Shown here: positions 8,840 through 23,577 of the stretch, one piece after another
Numbering within the stretch: the first letter of the stretch is position 1
Layout of the letters: every line of letters starts with the position of its first letter
Origin: Pseudomonas sp. Seg1
GTDB lineage: Bacteria > Pseudomonadota > Gammaproteobacteria > Pseudomonadales > Pseudomonadaceae
DNA length: 64,000 nucleotides
Direction: 5' to 3'
Assembly (NCBI RefSeq): GCF_018326005.1
Contig: NZ_AP021903.1
Span: 932,001 to 996,000 of the forward strand
Translations under genes and position numbers: made by a program
Notes under the pieces: generated by a model
Database searches by the model: none
What the model was told of the DNA's origin: nothing
Seen by the model: only the letters and a program-made list of their open reading frames with translations

Positions 8840-9367
8840 TTATTGCGGCGATGTATCCAGCGGCTCTGGTGTCGGAACCGGAACGGTTTCCACACCATCG
8901 ACGTCCTTCTGGATCTGATCCAGCAAGGAACCTGGCTTGACCGGTTTTTCCGGTTTTGGCTTCTCGGCGTTTTCAGCAGGAGCGGTCACGGTAGTGCCAC
9001 TGTCCTTGCCGAGAATGGCTTCGTCACGGCTTACGCCCGGCATGAAGTCACCGGACAGGCTGACAAGCTGGTCGTTTGAGTTGAAAATAACGCTGATGCG
9101 TTCCTGTTGGCGTTCACCGCCACCCGGTTGCAGGCTGTACAGATAATCCCAGCGATCGGCATGGAACGTGTCGGCAAGCAGAGGGTTGCCCATGATAAAC
9201 CGTACTTGCGGCCGGGTCATTCCCGGGCGTAACTGGTCTATCATGTCCTGCGTGACGACATTGCCCTGCTGGATGTCGATTTTGTAAACCCCGGGGAATG
9301 AACAACCGGCGAGTGCGAGCAGTCCCACAAAGGTGAAACTGGTTAGCAAGAGCTTGGTGTTTTGCAT
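8840..9367 (-). CDS. bamE: Outer membrane assembly lipoprotein BamE
   Basis: A 175-residue lipoprotein of the SmpA/OmlA family, part of the BAM complex that inserts beta-barrel proteins. The signal peptide ends in the lipobox LAGC (Cys 22), followed by the conserved [19 protein letters not shown] and the [12 protein letters not shown] segment. The tail beyond about residue 120 is Pro/Lys/Glu-rich and longer than in E. coli BamE, as usual in pseudomonads. It is divergent from fur. Confidence 0.95.
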   Translation of the reverse strand: MQNTKLLLTSFTFVGLLALAGCSFPGVYKIDIQQGNVVTQDMIDQLRPGMTRPQVRFIMGNPLLADTFHADRWDYLYSLQPGGGERQQERISVIFNSNDQLVSLSGDFMPGVSRDEAILGKDSGTTVTAPAENAEKPKPEKPVKPGSLLDQIQKDVDGVETVPVPTPEPLDTSPQ

Positions 9368-9464
9368 CGGTGGGCGACTTCCACTATCTTGGCTGGGACA
9401 ACGTAAACGCCGATCATACCCGCATTAAGAGAAGCTGCGAAGCAGCATCGCGAGAAAGCTGACC

Positions 9465-9869
9465 ATGGTTGAAAATAGCGAACTACGCAAAGCCGGCCTC
9501 AAAGTGACCCTGCCACGGGTCAAGATCCTGCAAATGCTCGACTCTACCGAGCAGCGTCACATGAGTGCCGAGGACGTCTACAAGGCGTTGATGGAAGCGG
9601 GCGAGGACGTCGGTCTGGCCACGGTTTACCGTGTTCTGACCCAGTTCGAAGCAGCTGGCCTCGTGGTCCGTCACAATTTCGACGGCGGCCACGCGGTATT
9701 CGAATTGGCCGACGGTGGCCACCACGACCATATGGTCAACGTGGACTCAGGCGAAGTCATCGAATTCTTCGACGAGGAAATCGAAAAACTTCAGAAAGCG
9801 ATCGTCGAGAAGCATGGCTTCGAGATGGTTGATCACAACCTGGTGCTGTACGTCCGCAAGAAAAAGTAA
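9465..9869 (+). CDS. fur: Ferric uptake regulator
   Basis: A 134-residue Fe(II)-responsive repressor. The winged helix covers residues about 1-82 (DVGLATVYRVLTQFEAAGL is the recognition region) and the dimerisation domain follows, with the metal-binding HHDHM cluster near residues 86-90. The protein contains no cysteine at all, so the structural zinc cysteine pair of E. coli Fur is missing. Divergent from bamE, as in other pseudomonads. Its targets in this window may include the piu genes at 60352-63567. Confidence 0.97.
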   Translation: MVENSELRKAGLKVTLPRVKILQMLDSTEQRHMSAEDVYKALMEAGEDVGLATVYRVLTQFEAAGLVVRHNFDGGHAVFELADGGHHDHMVNVDSGEVIEFFDEEIEKLQKAIVEKHGFEMVDHNLVLYVRKKK

Positions 9870-9903
9870 GCATGTCGCGCGAATTTCAGGTTCGCGAAAC
9901 GAG

Positions 9904-9929
9904 CGAAGGCGACCCAAGGGTCGCCTTCG
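9904..9929. terminator. Hairpin between convergent fur and recN
   Basis: A 12-bp perfect stem (CGAAGGCGACCC with its complement) and a two-base gap lie between the two stop codons. The following T-run is weak on both sides. Its position suggests a shared terminator. Confidence 0.7.
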
Positions 9930-9944
9930 TGCTTTCTGCCGTTC

Positions 9945-11618
9945 TTAAACTTTCGCGGTAACCACCATTTTTTTCGCGTGGGCCAGGGACTCCTTTGTCA
10001 AATCGATGCCACCGAGCATCCGCGCTACTTCTTCTATACGGTCGTTCTTGCTCAATTTGGAGACGGCTGTGTGCGTTGCCTCTTCTCCGCGCACCTTATG
10101 CACAAACAGATGCTGGTGACCCTGTGCCGCTACTTGTGGCAGGTGCGTAACCGTCAGAACCTGTCCGCGCTCGCCGAGGCGACGCAACAGTTGACCGACA
10201 ATCTCCGCTGTCGGGCCACCAATGCCCACATCGACTTCGTCGAACACTAGTGTCGGGACACGGGATGTCTGCGCAGTGATGACCTGGATCGCCAGGCTGA
10301 TTCGTGACAGCTCACCGCCGGATGCGACTTTCGCCAGCGCCTTCAGCGGTTGGCCGGGGTTGGCACTGACCAGCAATTCGACCTGTTCAAGTCCGTTAGG
10401 CAGGAGTTCGTCGCTGCTGTTGGCTCGCAACTCGATGGTAAATCGACCGCCAGGCATGCCCAGTCGCTGAATCTCCTGCTCCACCGCACTGGCGAGGCTC
10501 CCGGCCGCCTGATGGCGCAAATCACTCAGCTCCCGTGCCTTCTCCTGATAGTGACGGGCGTAGGAAGCCAGCTCTTCGCCTAATCGCTCGATGGATTCGT
10601 CATTGGCGTTGAGTGTTTCAATTTCATCCAGCAGTTTTTGCTGCATTTCCCCGACTTCGGTCGGCTGGATGCGGTGCTTGCGCGCCAAGGTATAGATAGC
10701 GTCGAGACGTTCTTCCAGATATTGCAGGCGGGCCGGGTCGGCATCGAAGTTGTCGAGGAAGCGATTGAGCTCACCGACAGCTTCTTCGACCTGAATCTGT
10801 GCGCTGGTCAGCAGGCTGCTGGCTTCGCCCAGGGCGCCAACGGAGTTGTTCACACTCGACAGGCGATTGAGGCTGGCGGTCAATGCGTTCAGCACATTGC
10901 CGGAATCACTTTCACTGCACTGTTCGACCACCTGTCGGCAGATGCCAAGCAAGGTTTCGGCATTGGTCAGATTCTTGTGTTCCTGCTCCAGTTGTTCGAG
11001 CTCGTTATCCCCAAGACCCAGATTTTCAAGCTCTTCGAGCTGGTAGCTGAGCAGTTGATGGCGGGCGCGTTGTTCATCACCGGAGTTGGAGAGGCGCTCC
11101 AGTTCCTGGCGAGTCTGGCGCCAGCGCTGTGCGGCGAGCTGAACCTGACGGGCCAGATCGGTGGCGCCGGCATATTCGTCGAGCAGGCGACGATGGGTGT
11201 CGGTTTTCAGTAGGGATTGGTGTTCGTGCTGGCTATGGATATCTATCAGCAATTCGCCGAGGGCCTTGAGATCGCCAAGCGGGCAGGGTGTGCCGTTGAT
11301 GTAGCCACGCGAACGGCCCTCCGAGGTGATCACCCGGCGCAGGATGCAGGGGCCGTCGATGTCCAGATCGCGTTCGGCCAGCCAGGCGCTGGCTTCGGGA
11401 ATGTCACTCAGGTCGAAGGTCGCCAGAATATCGGCCTTGTCGGCGCCCGGGCGGACTACGCCACTGTCGGCGCGATCACCGAGGGTCAGGCCCAGTGCGT
11501 CGAGCATGATCGACTTGCCAGCGCCGGTTTCCCCTGTGATCACGCTCATCCCGCGATCAAGTTCGAGATCGAGATGTTCAACGATGGCGTAGTTGTGTAC
11601 GGACAGGTGCACCAGCAT
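9945..11618 (-). CDS. recN: DNA repair protein RecN
   Basis: A 557-residue SMC-like ATPase used in double-strand break repair. Walker A (GETGAGKS) is at residues about 30-37, a long central coiled coil spans roughly 160-370, and the ABC signature (ASGGELSRISLA) and Walker B (TLVFDEVDVGIGG) are in the C-terminal third. Length equals that of other RecN proteins. It is divergent from grpE. I did not find a clear LexA box by eye in the upstream region, so SOS control is left open. Confidence 0.97.
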   Translation of the reverse strand: MLVHLSVHNYAIVEHLDLELDRGMSVITGETGAGKSIMLDALGLTLGDRADSGVVRPGADKADILATFDLSDIPEASAWLAERDLDIDGPCILRRVITSEGRSRGYINGTPCPLGDLKALGELLIDIHSQHEHQSLLKTDTHRRLLDEYAGATDLARQVQLAAQRWRQTRQELERLSNSGDEQRARHQLLSYQLEELENLGLGDNELEQLEQEHKNLTNAETLLGICRQVVEQCSESDSGNVLNALTASLNRLSSVNNSVGALGEASSLLTSAQIQVEEAVGELNRFLDNFDADPARLQYLEERLDAIYTLARKHRIQPTEVGEMQQKLLDEIETLNANDESIERLGEELASYARHYQEKARELSDLRHQAAGSLASAVEQEIQRLGMPGGRFTIELRANSSDELLPNGLEQVELLVSANPGQPLKALAKVASGGELSRISLAIQVITAQTSRVPTLVFDEVDVGIGGPTAEIVGQLLRRLGERGQVLTVTHLPQVAAQGHQHLFVHKVRGEEATHTAVSKLSKNDRIEEVARMLGGIDLTKESLAHAKKMVVTAKV

Positions 11619-11777
11619 AAAGGCCGCTCCCAGGCTTTAGGTCTGGTTATTTATACAGTGTTTTGTTTCGAGCTGACAATGCCCTCGCTTAGCTCGATTT
11701 GCTTGAACAGAAAATCTTCTTAGTGCATCGAGGCATGAGAAAGCGGCACTTTTTTGTAGGGTTAATGCTTGAAAGCC

Positions 11778-11806
11778 CTTGAAGCCTGATTTTGCGGCCC
11801 CATATA
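11778..11806 (+). promoter_or_regulatory. Sigma-32 heat-shock promoter of grpE
   Basis: A CTTGAAG -35 element, a 13-base spacer and a CCCCATATA -10 element match the RpoH consensus (CTTGAA, 13-15 bases, CCCCATNT) almost exactly. It lies 52 bp upstream of the grpE start and is oriented towards grpE-dnaK. Confidence 0.88.
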
Positions 11807-11858
11807 TCGGGGCAGAAGCGCGAGTCGAACTCGCGGACGATATTGAAAGGAGAATTCT

Positions 11859-12425
11859 ATGGCTGACGAACAGACAGTAGATAAGCAAAACCCAGAAGCC
11901 AATCAGGCGCCCGAGGGTTCGGGTGACGACCTGGCGACCCGTGTACAAGTGCTCGAAGAGCAATTGGCCGCCGCGCAGGATCAGTCTCTGCGTGTCGCTG
12001 CCGATCTGCAGAACGTCCGTCGTCGTGCCGAGCAGGACGTCGAAAAGGCACACAAGTTTGCTCTGGAAAAATTCGCCGGCGACCTGTTGCCGATCGTCGA
12101 CAGCCTGGAGCGCGGCCTCGAGCTGTCGAATCCGGACGACGAAAGCATCCGTCCGATGCGTGAAGGCATCGAGCTGACCCTGAAAATGTTCCACGACACC
12201 CTCAAGCGTTATCAGCTTGAAGCGATCGATCCGCATGGCGAACCGTTCAACGCCGTTCAGCATCAGGCAATGGCCATGCAGGAAAGCGCCGACGTGGAAC
12301 CGAACAGCGTTTTGAAGGTGTTCCAGAAGGGCTACCAGCTCAACGGTCGCCTGTTGCGTCCGGCCATGGTTGTGGTCAGCAAGGCGCCGGCGCCAATTTC
12401 GCCTTCGATTGACGAGAAGGCTTGA
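11859..12425 (+). CDS. grpE: Nucleotide exchange factor GrpE
   Basis: A 188-residue co-chaperone that releases ADP from DnaK. A disordered N-terminus leads into the long dimerisation helix (residues about 25-85), then a four-helix and beta domain with the family motif NPxxHQAM ([12 protein letters not shown]) near residue 130. The ATG at 11859 follows the strong AAAGGAG ribosome site at 11847-11853. It is first in the grpE-dnaK heat-shock unit behind a sigma-32 promoter. Confidence 0.97.
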   Translation: MADEQTVDKQNPEANQAPEGSGDDLATRVQVLEEQLAAAQDQSLRVAADLQNVRRRAEQDVEKAHKFALEKFAGDLLPIVDSLERGLELSNPDDESIRPMREGIELTLKMFHDTLKRYQLEAIDPHGEPFNAVQHQAMAMQESADVEPNSVLKVFQKGYQLNGRLLRPAMVVVSKAPAPISPSIDEKA

Positions 12426-12527
12426 AATTAGCCGCAAGGCCCCCATTTAGAAGTCAAGCGTTTAAGTGCTACCGCAGTCAGCCACCACTGCTGCGGCATC
12501 CAAATCCAAAGTTTCGGGAGAGTGAAC

Positions 12528-14444
<1,917 letters not shown>

Positions 14445-14498
14445 GTTGTTGGTCGGCCGGTTGACTGTCTTCAGGCAGTGACTGGTAGGATGTCGCCG

Positions 14499-14518
14499 CG
14501 CGGGAGCTAGCTCCCGCG
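14499..14518. repeat. Perfect 20-bp palindrome in the dnaK-dnaJ gap
   Basis: CGCGGGAGCT followed by its exact reverse complement lies in the 297-bp dnaK-dnaJ spacer. There is no T-run, so it is more likely a REP-like or RNA-stability hairpin than a terminator. I see no other feature in this spacer beyond the dnaJ ribosome site, and no clear second sigma-32 promoter. Confidence 0.6.
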
Positions 14519-14741
14519 TTGGCGTATCTGGAATACGCGAATTTTTACAGCATGCGACAAGCCTCGCGTGTTGGCGGTATGGCCGGGAATGCTCCTGCTT
14601 TTCGTGCCGAAAGTACCGCAAGAAACAAAGACCAGGATCGTTGAATTGACGTGAGTTGGGTCCGGGCCTGTATTGGGGCTCAACGAGTTTGGCCATCCTC
14701 AGGAGGGGTTTGCCGAACGTCCTCAAGAGTGCAGAAAACAT

Positions 14742-15866
14742 ATGGCAAAGCGTGACTACTACGAAGTTTTGGGAGTTGAGCGAGGCTCAAGCGATGCGGA
14801 CCTGAAGAAGGCCTATCGTCGTCTGGCGATGAAACATCACCCCGACCGTAATCCCGATGACAAAGCATCGGAAGAACTGTTCAAAGAGGCCAACGAGGCC
14901 TATGAAGTATTGTCCGATTCGAGCAAGCGCGCGGCGTACGACCAATACGGTCATGCCGGCGTCGACCCGAGCATGGGTGGCGGTGGTGGCGGTTTCGGCG
15001 GTCAGAACTTCTCTGACATCTTTGGTGATGTCTTCAGTGATTTCTTTGGCGGCGGTCGCGGCGGTTCCCGTGGCGGCGCTCAGCGTGGCAGCGATTTGCG
15101 CTACACCCTGGAGCTGAATCTGGAAGAAGCGGTGCGCGGTACGACCGTGAATATCCGTGTGCCGACGCTGGTCAATTGCAAGCCGTGTGATGGGTCGGGC
15201 GCCAAGAAAGGTTCTTCGCCGTCGACCTGCCCGACTTGCGGTGGCATCGGTCAGGTGCGCATGCAGCAAGGCTTCTTCTCGGTGCAGCAAACCTGCCCGC
15301 GCTGCCATGGCCAAGGCAAGATCATTTCCGATCCGTGCGACTCCTGTCACGGTGATGGTCGCATCGAAGAGTACAAAACCCTTTCGGTCAAAGTGCCGGC
15401 TGGCGTTGATACCGGCGACCGCATTCGTCTGTCTGGCGAAGGCGAGGCGGGTACGCAAGGTGGCCCGACTGGCGACCTGTACGTGGTTATCAATGTCCGC
15501 GAGCACGACATCTTCCAGCGTGACGGCAAGCATCTGTTCTGCGAAGTGCCGATCAGCTTTGTCGATGCGGCATTGGGCGGCGAGCTGGAAATTCCGACCC
15601 TCGACGGTCGCGTCAAACTGAAAATCCCTGAAGGCACCCAGACCGGCAAGCAGTTCCGTGTCCGTGGTAAAGGCGTTGCGCCAGTGCGTGGCGGTGGTGC
15701 GGGGGATTTGATGTGCCGTGTGGCGGTCGAGACCCCGGTCAACCTGAATCGTCGTCAGCGGGAATTGCTTGAAGAATTCCGCAGCTCGCTGGCGGATGAC
15801 AACAGTCATTCGCCGAAAACCACCGGTTGGTTCGACGGTGTGAAGCGCTTCTTCGGCGATCTGTAA
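14742..15866 (+). CDS. dnaJ: Chaperone DnaJ (Hsp40)
   Basis: A 374-residue type I J-protein that delivers clients to DnaK. The J domain (residues 1-70, HPD motif near 33-35) is followed by a Gly/Phe region, four zinc-binding repeats ([32 protein letters not shown]) and the C-terminal substrate domains. The frame is open 23 codons upstream, but the ATG at 14742 begins the universal [11 protein letters not shown]. dapB starts 9 bp downstream. Confidence 0.98.
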   Translation: MAKRDYYEVLGVERGSSDADLKKAYRRLAMKHHPDRNPDDKASEELFKEANEAYEVLSDSSKRAAYDQYGHAGVDPSMGGGGGGFGGQNFSDIFGDVFSDFFGGGRGGSRGGAQRGSDLRYTLELNLEEAVRGTTVNIRVPTLVNCKPCDGSGAKKGSSPSTCPTCGGIGQVRMQQGFFSVQQTCPRCHGQGKIISDPCDSCHGDGRIEEYKTLSVKVPAGVDTGDRIRLSGEGEAGTQGGPTGDLYVVINVREHDIFQRDGKHLFCEVPISFVDAALGGELEIPTLDGRVKLKIPEGTQTGKQFRVRGKGVAPVRGGGAGDLMCRVAVETPVNLNRRQRELLEEFRSSLADDNSHSPKTTGWFDGVKRFFGDL

Positions 15867-16682
<816 letters not shown>

Positions 16683-16693
16683 GTCATGGTTTC

Positions 16694-16727
16694 ATCCAGC
16701 GCAAACGCCCTGTTTGTGCTGGATTTT
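16694..16727 (+). terminator. Terminator after dapB
   Basis: A 13-bp stem with one G-T pair (ATCCAGCGCAAAC / GTTTGTGCTGGAT) around a GCCCT loop, followed by a short T-run. It starts 12 bp after the dapB stop and separates dapB from the carAB leader. Confidence 0.75.
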
Positions 16728-16856
16728 CACCACCGAGCGACGCCCTGTCGCATTCTCCGGCCTTTTAGGCTCTTTAACGGTGGACCAAAAAAGCCTTTTT
16801 CTGTAAGCTACAGCTTTAGTGTGTCCACTAAAAGCGCGCAGAATAATTCAGTGAAG

Positions 16857-16894
16857 AAGCGGGGTGACGTGTCCATACGTCACTCCGCTTTTTT
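16857..16894 (+). terminator. carA leader: Terminator-like hairpin in the carA leader
   Basis: A 14-bp stem (AAGCGGGGTGACGT / ACGTCACTCCGCTT, one G-T pair) with a six-base loop runs straight into six T residues, 45 bp before the carA start. A full terminator this close to a start codon, after another terminator that already ends dapB, suggests transcription attenuation of carAB in response to pyrimidines or arginine. That role is inferred. Confidence 0.7.
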
Positions 16895-16939
16895 ACAACC
16901 TGCGATCGCCCTTTCATGCGTTATTTACGGGAGGTCTTC

Positions 16940-18076
16940 TTGACTAAGCCAGCCATACTTGCCCTTGCTGATGGCAGCATTTTTCGCGGCGAAGCCATTG
17001 GAGCCGACGGTCAAACCGTTGGTGAGGTGGTGTTCAACACCGCAATGACCGGCTATCAGGAAATCCTTACCGATCCTTCCTACGCCCAACAGATCGTTAC
17101 CCTGACTTACCCGCACATCGGCAACACCGGCACCAACCCGGGCGATGCCGAGTCTGACCGCGTCTGGTCCGCTGGCCTGGTTATTCGTGACCTGCCGCTG
17201 GTAGCGAGCAACTGGCGTAACACGATGTCCCTGTCCGACTACCTGAAAGCCAACAACGTTGTGGCTATCGCCGGTATCGACACCCGTCGCCTGACCCGCA
17301 TCCTGCGTGAGAAAGGTGCACAGAACGGCTGCATCATGGCCGGCGACAACATCTCCGAAGAAGCTGCCATTGCCGCTGCGCAAGGCTTCCCGGGCCTGAA
17401 GGGCATGGATCTGGCGAAAGTCGTCAGCACCAAGACTCAATACGAATGGCGCTCGACTGTCTGGGACCTGAAAACCGACAGCCACGCGACCATCGACGCC
17501 TCCGAGCTGCCATATCACGTCGTCGCCTTCGACTACGGTGTCAAGGTCAACATCCTGCGCATGCTGGTCGAGCGCGGCTGCCGCGTTACCGTTGTGCCGG
17601 CGCAAACGCCTGCCGCTGACGTACTCGCACTGAAGCCGGACGGTGTGTTCCTGTCCAATGGTCCTGGTGATCCGGAGCCATGCGACTACGCGATCCAGGC
17701 GATCAAGGAAGTTCTGGAAACCGAAATCCCGGTATTCGGCATCTGCCTCGGTCACCAACTGTTGGCTCTGGCCTCTGGCGCCAAGACCCTGAAAATGGGC
17801 CACGGCCACCACGGTGCCAACCACCCGGTACAGGATCTGGACACTGGCGTTGTGATGATCACCAGCCAGAACCACGGTTTTGCGGTCGACGAAGCAACCC
17901 TGCCAGCCAACGTGCGTGCGATCCACAAGTCGCTGTTCGACGGCACCCTGCAAGGCATCGAACGCACCGACAAGAGCGCGTTCAGCTTCCAGGGCCACCC
18001 TGAAGCGAGCCCGGGCCCGAACGATGTGGCGCCACTGTTCGACCGCTTCATCAACGAGATGGCCAAGCGACGCTAA
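16940..18076 (+). CDS. carA: Carbamoyl-phosphate synthase small subunit
   Basis: A 378-residue glutaminase subunit that supplies ammonia to CarB for carbamoyl phosphate, the precursor of arginine and pyrimidines. The class I amidotransferase triad is visible: Cys 269 in GICLGHQL, and the His/Glu in [11 protein letters not shown] near the end. Translation most likely begins at TTG (16940), which gives the pseudomonad N-terminus [15 protein letters not shown] and is correctly spaced from GGGAGG at 16929. carB follows after 124 bp. Confidence 0.96.
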   Translation: MTKPAILALADGSIFRGEAIGADGQTVGEVVFNTAMTGYQEILTDPSYAQQIVTLTYPHIGNTGTNPGDAESDRVWSAGLVIRDLPLVASNWRNTMSLSDYLKANNVVAIAGIDTRRLTRILREKGAQNGCIMAGDNISEEAAIAAAQGFPGLKGMDLAKVVSTKTQYEWRSTVWDLKTDSHATIDASELPYHVVAFDYGVKVNILRMLVERGCRVTVVPAQTPAADVLALKPDGVFLSNGPGDPEPCDYAIQAIKEVLETEIPVFGICLGHQLLALASGAKTLKMGHGHHGANHPVQDLDTGVVMITSQNHGFAVDEATLPANVRAIHKSLFDGTLQGIERTDKSAFSFQGHPEASPGPNDVAPLFDRFINEMAKRR

Positions 18077-18200
18077 GCGTTCGCCTTGAGACTGTAGAGA
18101 GAAGCCCTTGAGGGCGGCCCCGAATCCGGCGGCCCCTCGGGACTTCAGAAATCGATCAAGACGGCTTGCCGACTGACCTGCGGATTTGAGTGACAAACCC

Positions 18201-21418
<3,218 letters not shown>

Positions 21419-21422
<4 letters not shown>

Positions 21423-21901
21423 GCATAGTTAAGTACCCAATGACTGTTCAGGGCGCTCGCGCCCTGGAAGAAGAACATACCCACCTGACCAAGGTCGTGC
21501 GTCCGAAGCTCAGCCAGGACATCGGTACGGCCCGCGAGTTGGGTGACCTGAAGGAAAACGCCGAATACCATGCTGCCCGCGAACAGCAAGGCATGGTCGA
21601 GGCGCGGATTCGTGATATCGAAGGCCGGATTCAGAACCAGGTCATCATTGATGTCACGACTATTCCTCATACCGGCAAGGTGATCTTCGGTACCACCGTC
21701 GAAATCGCCAACGTCGAGACTGATGAAAGCGTCACTTACCACATCGTGGGTGAGGATGAGGCTGACTTTAAACTCGGCAAGATTTCGGTCGGCTCGCCTT
21801 TGGCCCGTGCCTTGATTGGCAAGGAAGAGGGCGATGTGGTCGCCGTGAAAACGCCGGGTGGCGTTATCGAGTATGAGATTGTCGAAGTCCGTCATATCTG
21901 A
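21419..21901 (+). CDS. greA: Transcription elongation factor GreA
   Basis: A 160-residue factor that enters the RNA polymerase secondary channel and stimulates cleavage of backtracked transcripts. The N-terminal coiled coil (residues about 12-75, with [16 protein letters not shown] near its tip) and the C-terminal FKBP-like domain are complete. The ATG at 21419 overlaps the carB stop as ATGA; a second ATG at residue 8 begins the E. coli-like N-terminus and is the alternative start. Confidence 0.97.
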
Positions 21902-21929
21902 AACCGGGCGCCCGCTGCATGCGGGCGCC

Positions 21930-22334
21930 ATGCTTTGGCAGCTGTCCCAGATGTTGTGGGTCGGCGGTCTCTGGTTGATTCATTTCGGTTTGCAGCCGGC
22001 GCTGGGCAAGATTGGCCTGGCGCCGCTGTTGATCGATGAAGTCGCCAGTGCATTTGAAGTGCTGGTGGTGGGTTTTTCCGCCGCATGCGTGATTTTTCAG
22101 GCTTTGGTGCTGGTACAGACCGAGGGCCTTGTCAGTCTATGGCGAGATTTTCGCGGGCAGGTGCTGTTGATGGCGTTGTATGCGTGTGCGATGTTTGTCG
22201 CAGTACGTGTCGGCTGGCCGGATGCGCAGCGCTGGCAGGTGTTCAGCTATCTTGTATTGGGCTTTTCCGGGCTGGTGCTGGTGTTGCAGCCGGTTCCGGG
22301 ATGGAGTGGCAGGGTGCGCGAAGCACACCCTTGA
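21930..22334 (+). CDS. Small membrane protein, DUF4149-like
   Basis: A 134-residue hydrophobic protein with about four transmembrane helices, beginning MLWQLSQMLWVGGLWLIHFG. It resembles the DUF4149 group found after greA in pseudomonads; no function is known. The start is uncertain: the ATG at 21930 puts the first helix at the N-terminus, but an in-frame ATG at 21873 inside greA could add 19 residues. A short hairpin (GCCCGC/GCGGGC) precedes 21930. It converges with yhbY, and the gap is only 9 bp. Confidence 0.7.
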   Translation: MLWQLSQMLWVGGLWLIHFGLQPALGKIGLAPLLIDEVASAFEVLVVGFSAACVIFQALVLVQTEGLVSLWRDFRGQVLLMALYACAMFVAVRVGWPDAQRWQVFSYLVLGFSGLVLVLQPVPGWSGRVREAHP

Positions 22335-22343
22335 CCCTGGTCA

Positions 22344-22652
22344 TCACTTGAAGCGATGAACGTTCGACAGCTGCTTGTTGACGCTGAAGTTCTTGCGGTA
22401 AACCAGTGCCATCTTGCCGATGACCTGTACCAGATCCGCTTTGCCGACCTTGCACAGTTCTGCAATGTGCGCCAGGCGCGACTCGCGGTCGAGGATGTTG
22501 AGCTTGATTTTGATCAGCTCGTGATCCGCCAAAGCGCGTTCAAGTTCGGCTAACACGCCTTCAGTCAAACCGTTGTCCGCCACCGTCAAAACCGGTTTCA
22601 GGTGGTGGCCAATGGATTTGTACTGTTTTTTCTGCTCTGGAGTGAGCGGCAT
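22344..22652 (-). CDS. yhbY: YhbY/CRS1-type RNA-binding protein
   Basis: A 102-residue single CRM-domain protein. It has the family N-terminus MPLTPEQKKQYKSIGHHLKPVL, shortened here, and the GKADLVQVIGKMALVYR region holding the GxxG-like RNA-binding loop. E. coli YhbY associates with the pre-50S ribosomal subunit. It is divergent from rlmE, the 23S rRNA methylase, as in most gamma-proteobacteria, which fits a ribosome-assembly role. Confidence 0.94.
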   Translation of the reverse strand: MPLTPEQKKQYKSIGHHLKPVLTVADNGLTEGVLAELERALADHELIKIKLNILDRESRLAHIAELCKVGKADLVQVIGKMALVYRKNFSVNKQLSNVHRFK

Positions 22653-22753
22653 AATCTGACCCTTTCGTCTGGATTCTGTAAAATGGCGGCCATTTTACCC
22701 GAGGGTTCGTGGATCCGCCCAATTAATCACGACCCTAATCATCGAGGTGCCCA

Positions 22754-23383
22754 ATGGCGCGTTCCAAGACAAGCCTTGGTTGGCTGAAAAGACATGTCAA
22801 CGATCCTTATGTGAAGCAAGCGCAGAAGGATGGCTACCGCTCGCGTGCGAGTTACAAGCTTCTGGAGATCCAGGAGAAATACAAACTGATCCGTCCGGGC
22901 ATGAACGTGGTGGACCTGGGCGCAGCGCCCGGTGGCTGGTCGCAGGTGACTAGCCGTCTGATCGGCGGTCAGGGGCGTTTGATCGCTTCGGACATCTTGG
23001 AAATGGACAGCATCCCTGATGTGACATTTATCCAGGGTGACTTCACCGAGGACGCCGTGCTCGCGCAAATTCTGGAAGCCGTCGGTAATTCGCAGGTGGA
23101 CCTTGTGATTTCCGATATGGCCCCCAATATGAGTGGTACGCCTGAAGTGGACATGCCGAAAGCCATGTTCCTTTGCGAGTTGGCTCTCGATCTGGCGGAG
23201 CGGATACTCAAGCCGGGTGGTAATTTTGTGATCAAGATCTTTCAGGGTGAAGGGTTCGATGTCTACCTGAAGGACGCTCGCAAGAAATTTGAAAAGATTC
23301 AGATGATCAAGCCGGATTCGTCTCGTGGAAGTTCCCGTGAGCAATACATGCTGGCATGGGGCTACCGGGGCCGTAGTGAGTAA
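22754..23383 (+). CDS. rlmE: 23S rRNA 2'-O-methyltransferase (U2552)
   Basis: A 209-residue heat-shock methyltransferase (FtsJ/RrmJ). The SAM-binding motif [13 protein letters not shown] is at residues about 55-67, and the catalytic K-D-K-E set is represented by Lys 38-region SYKLLEI, the SDMAPNMSG Asp and the VIKIFQGEG Lys. It is followed after 194 bp by ftsH, the conserved pairing. The intergenic stretch holds no ORF or strong terminator; it probably carries an ftsH promoter. Confidence 0.97.
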   Translation: MARSKTSLGWLKRHVNDPYVKQAQKDGYRSRASYKLLEIQEKYKLIRPGMNVVDLGAAPGGWSQVTSRLIGGQGRLIASDILEMDSIPDVTFIQGDFTEDAVLAQILEAVGNSQVDLVISDMAPNMSGTPEVDMPKAMFLCELALDLAERILKPGGNFVIKIFQGEGFDVYLKDARKKFEKIQMIKPDSSRGSSREQYMLAWGYRGRSE

Positions 23384-23577
23384 AACCTGGTTTTTTGTGC
23401 AGGGTGATAGGTTTTTCGTATTTCGCCCCGCGTGCATAAGCGAATATTGTGTAGAAAGTGTTTCACAAAGGGTTACAGACGGCGCCTGCCAGAGTTGTAG
23501 GTAATGTAGTAAGTTAGGCCGGTGAATATCATGCGAAGCGCGCGCCAGTAGCGGAGCTTGCTTCAGAGGGTAGTTAA

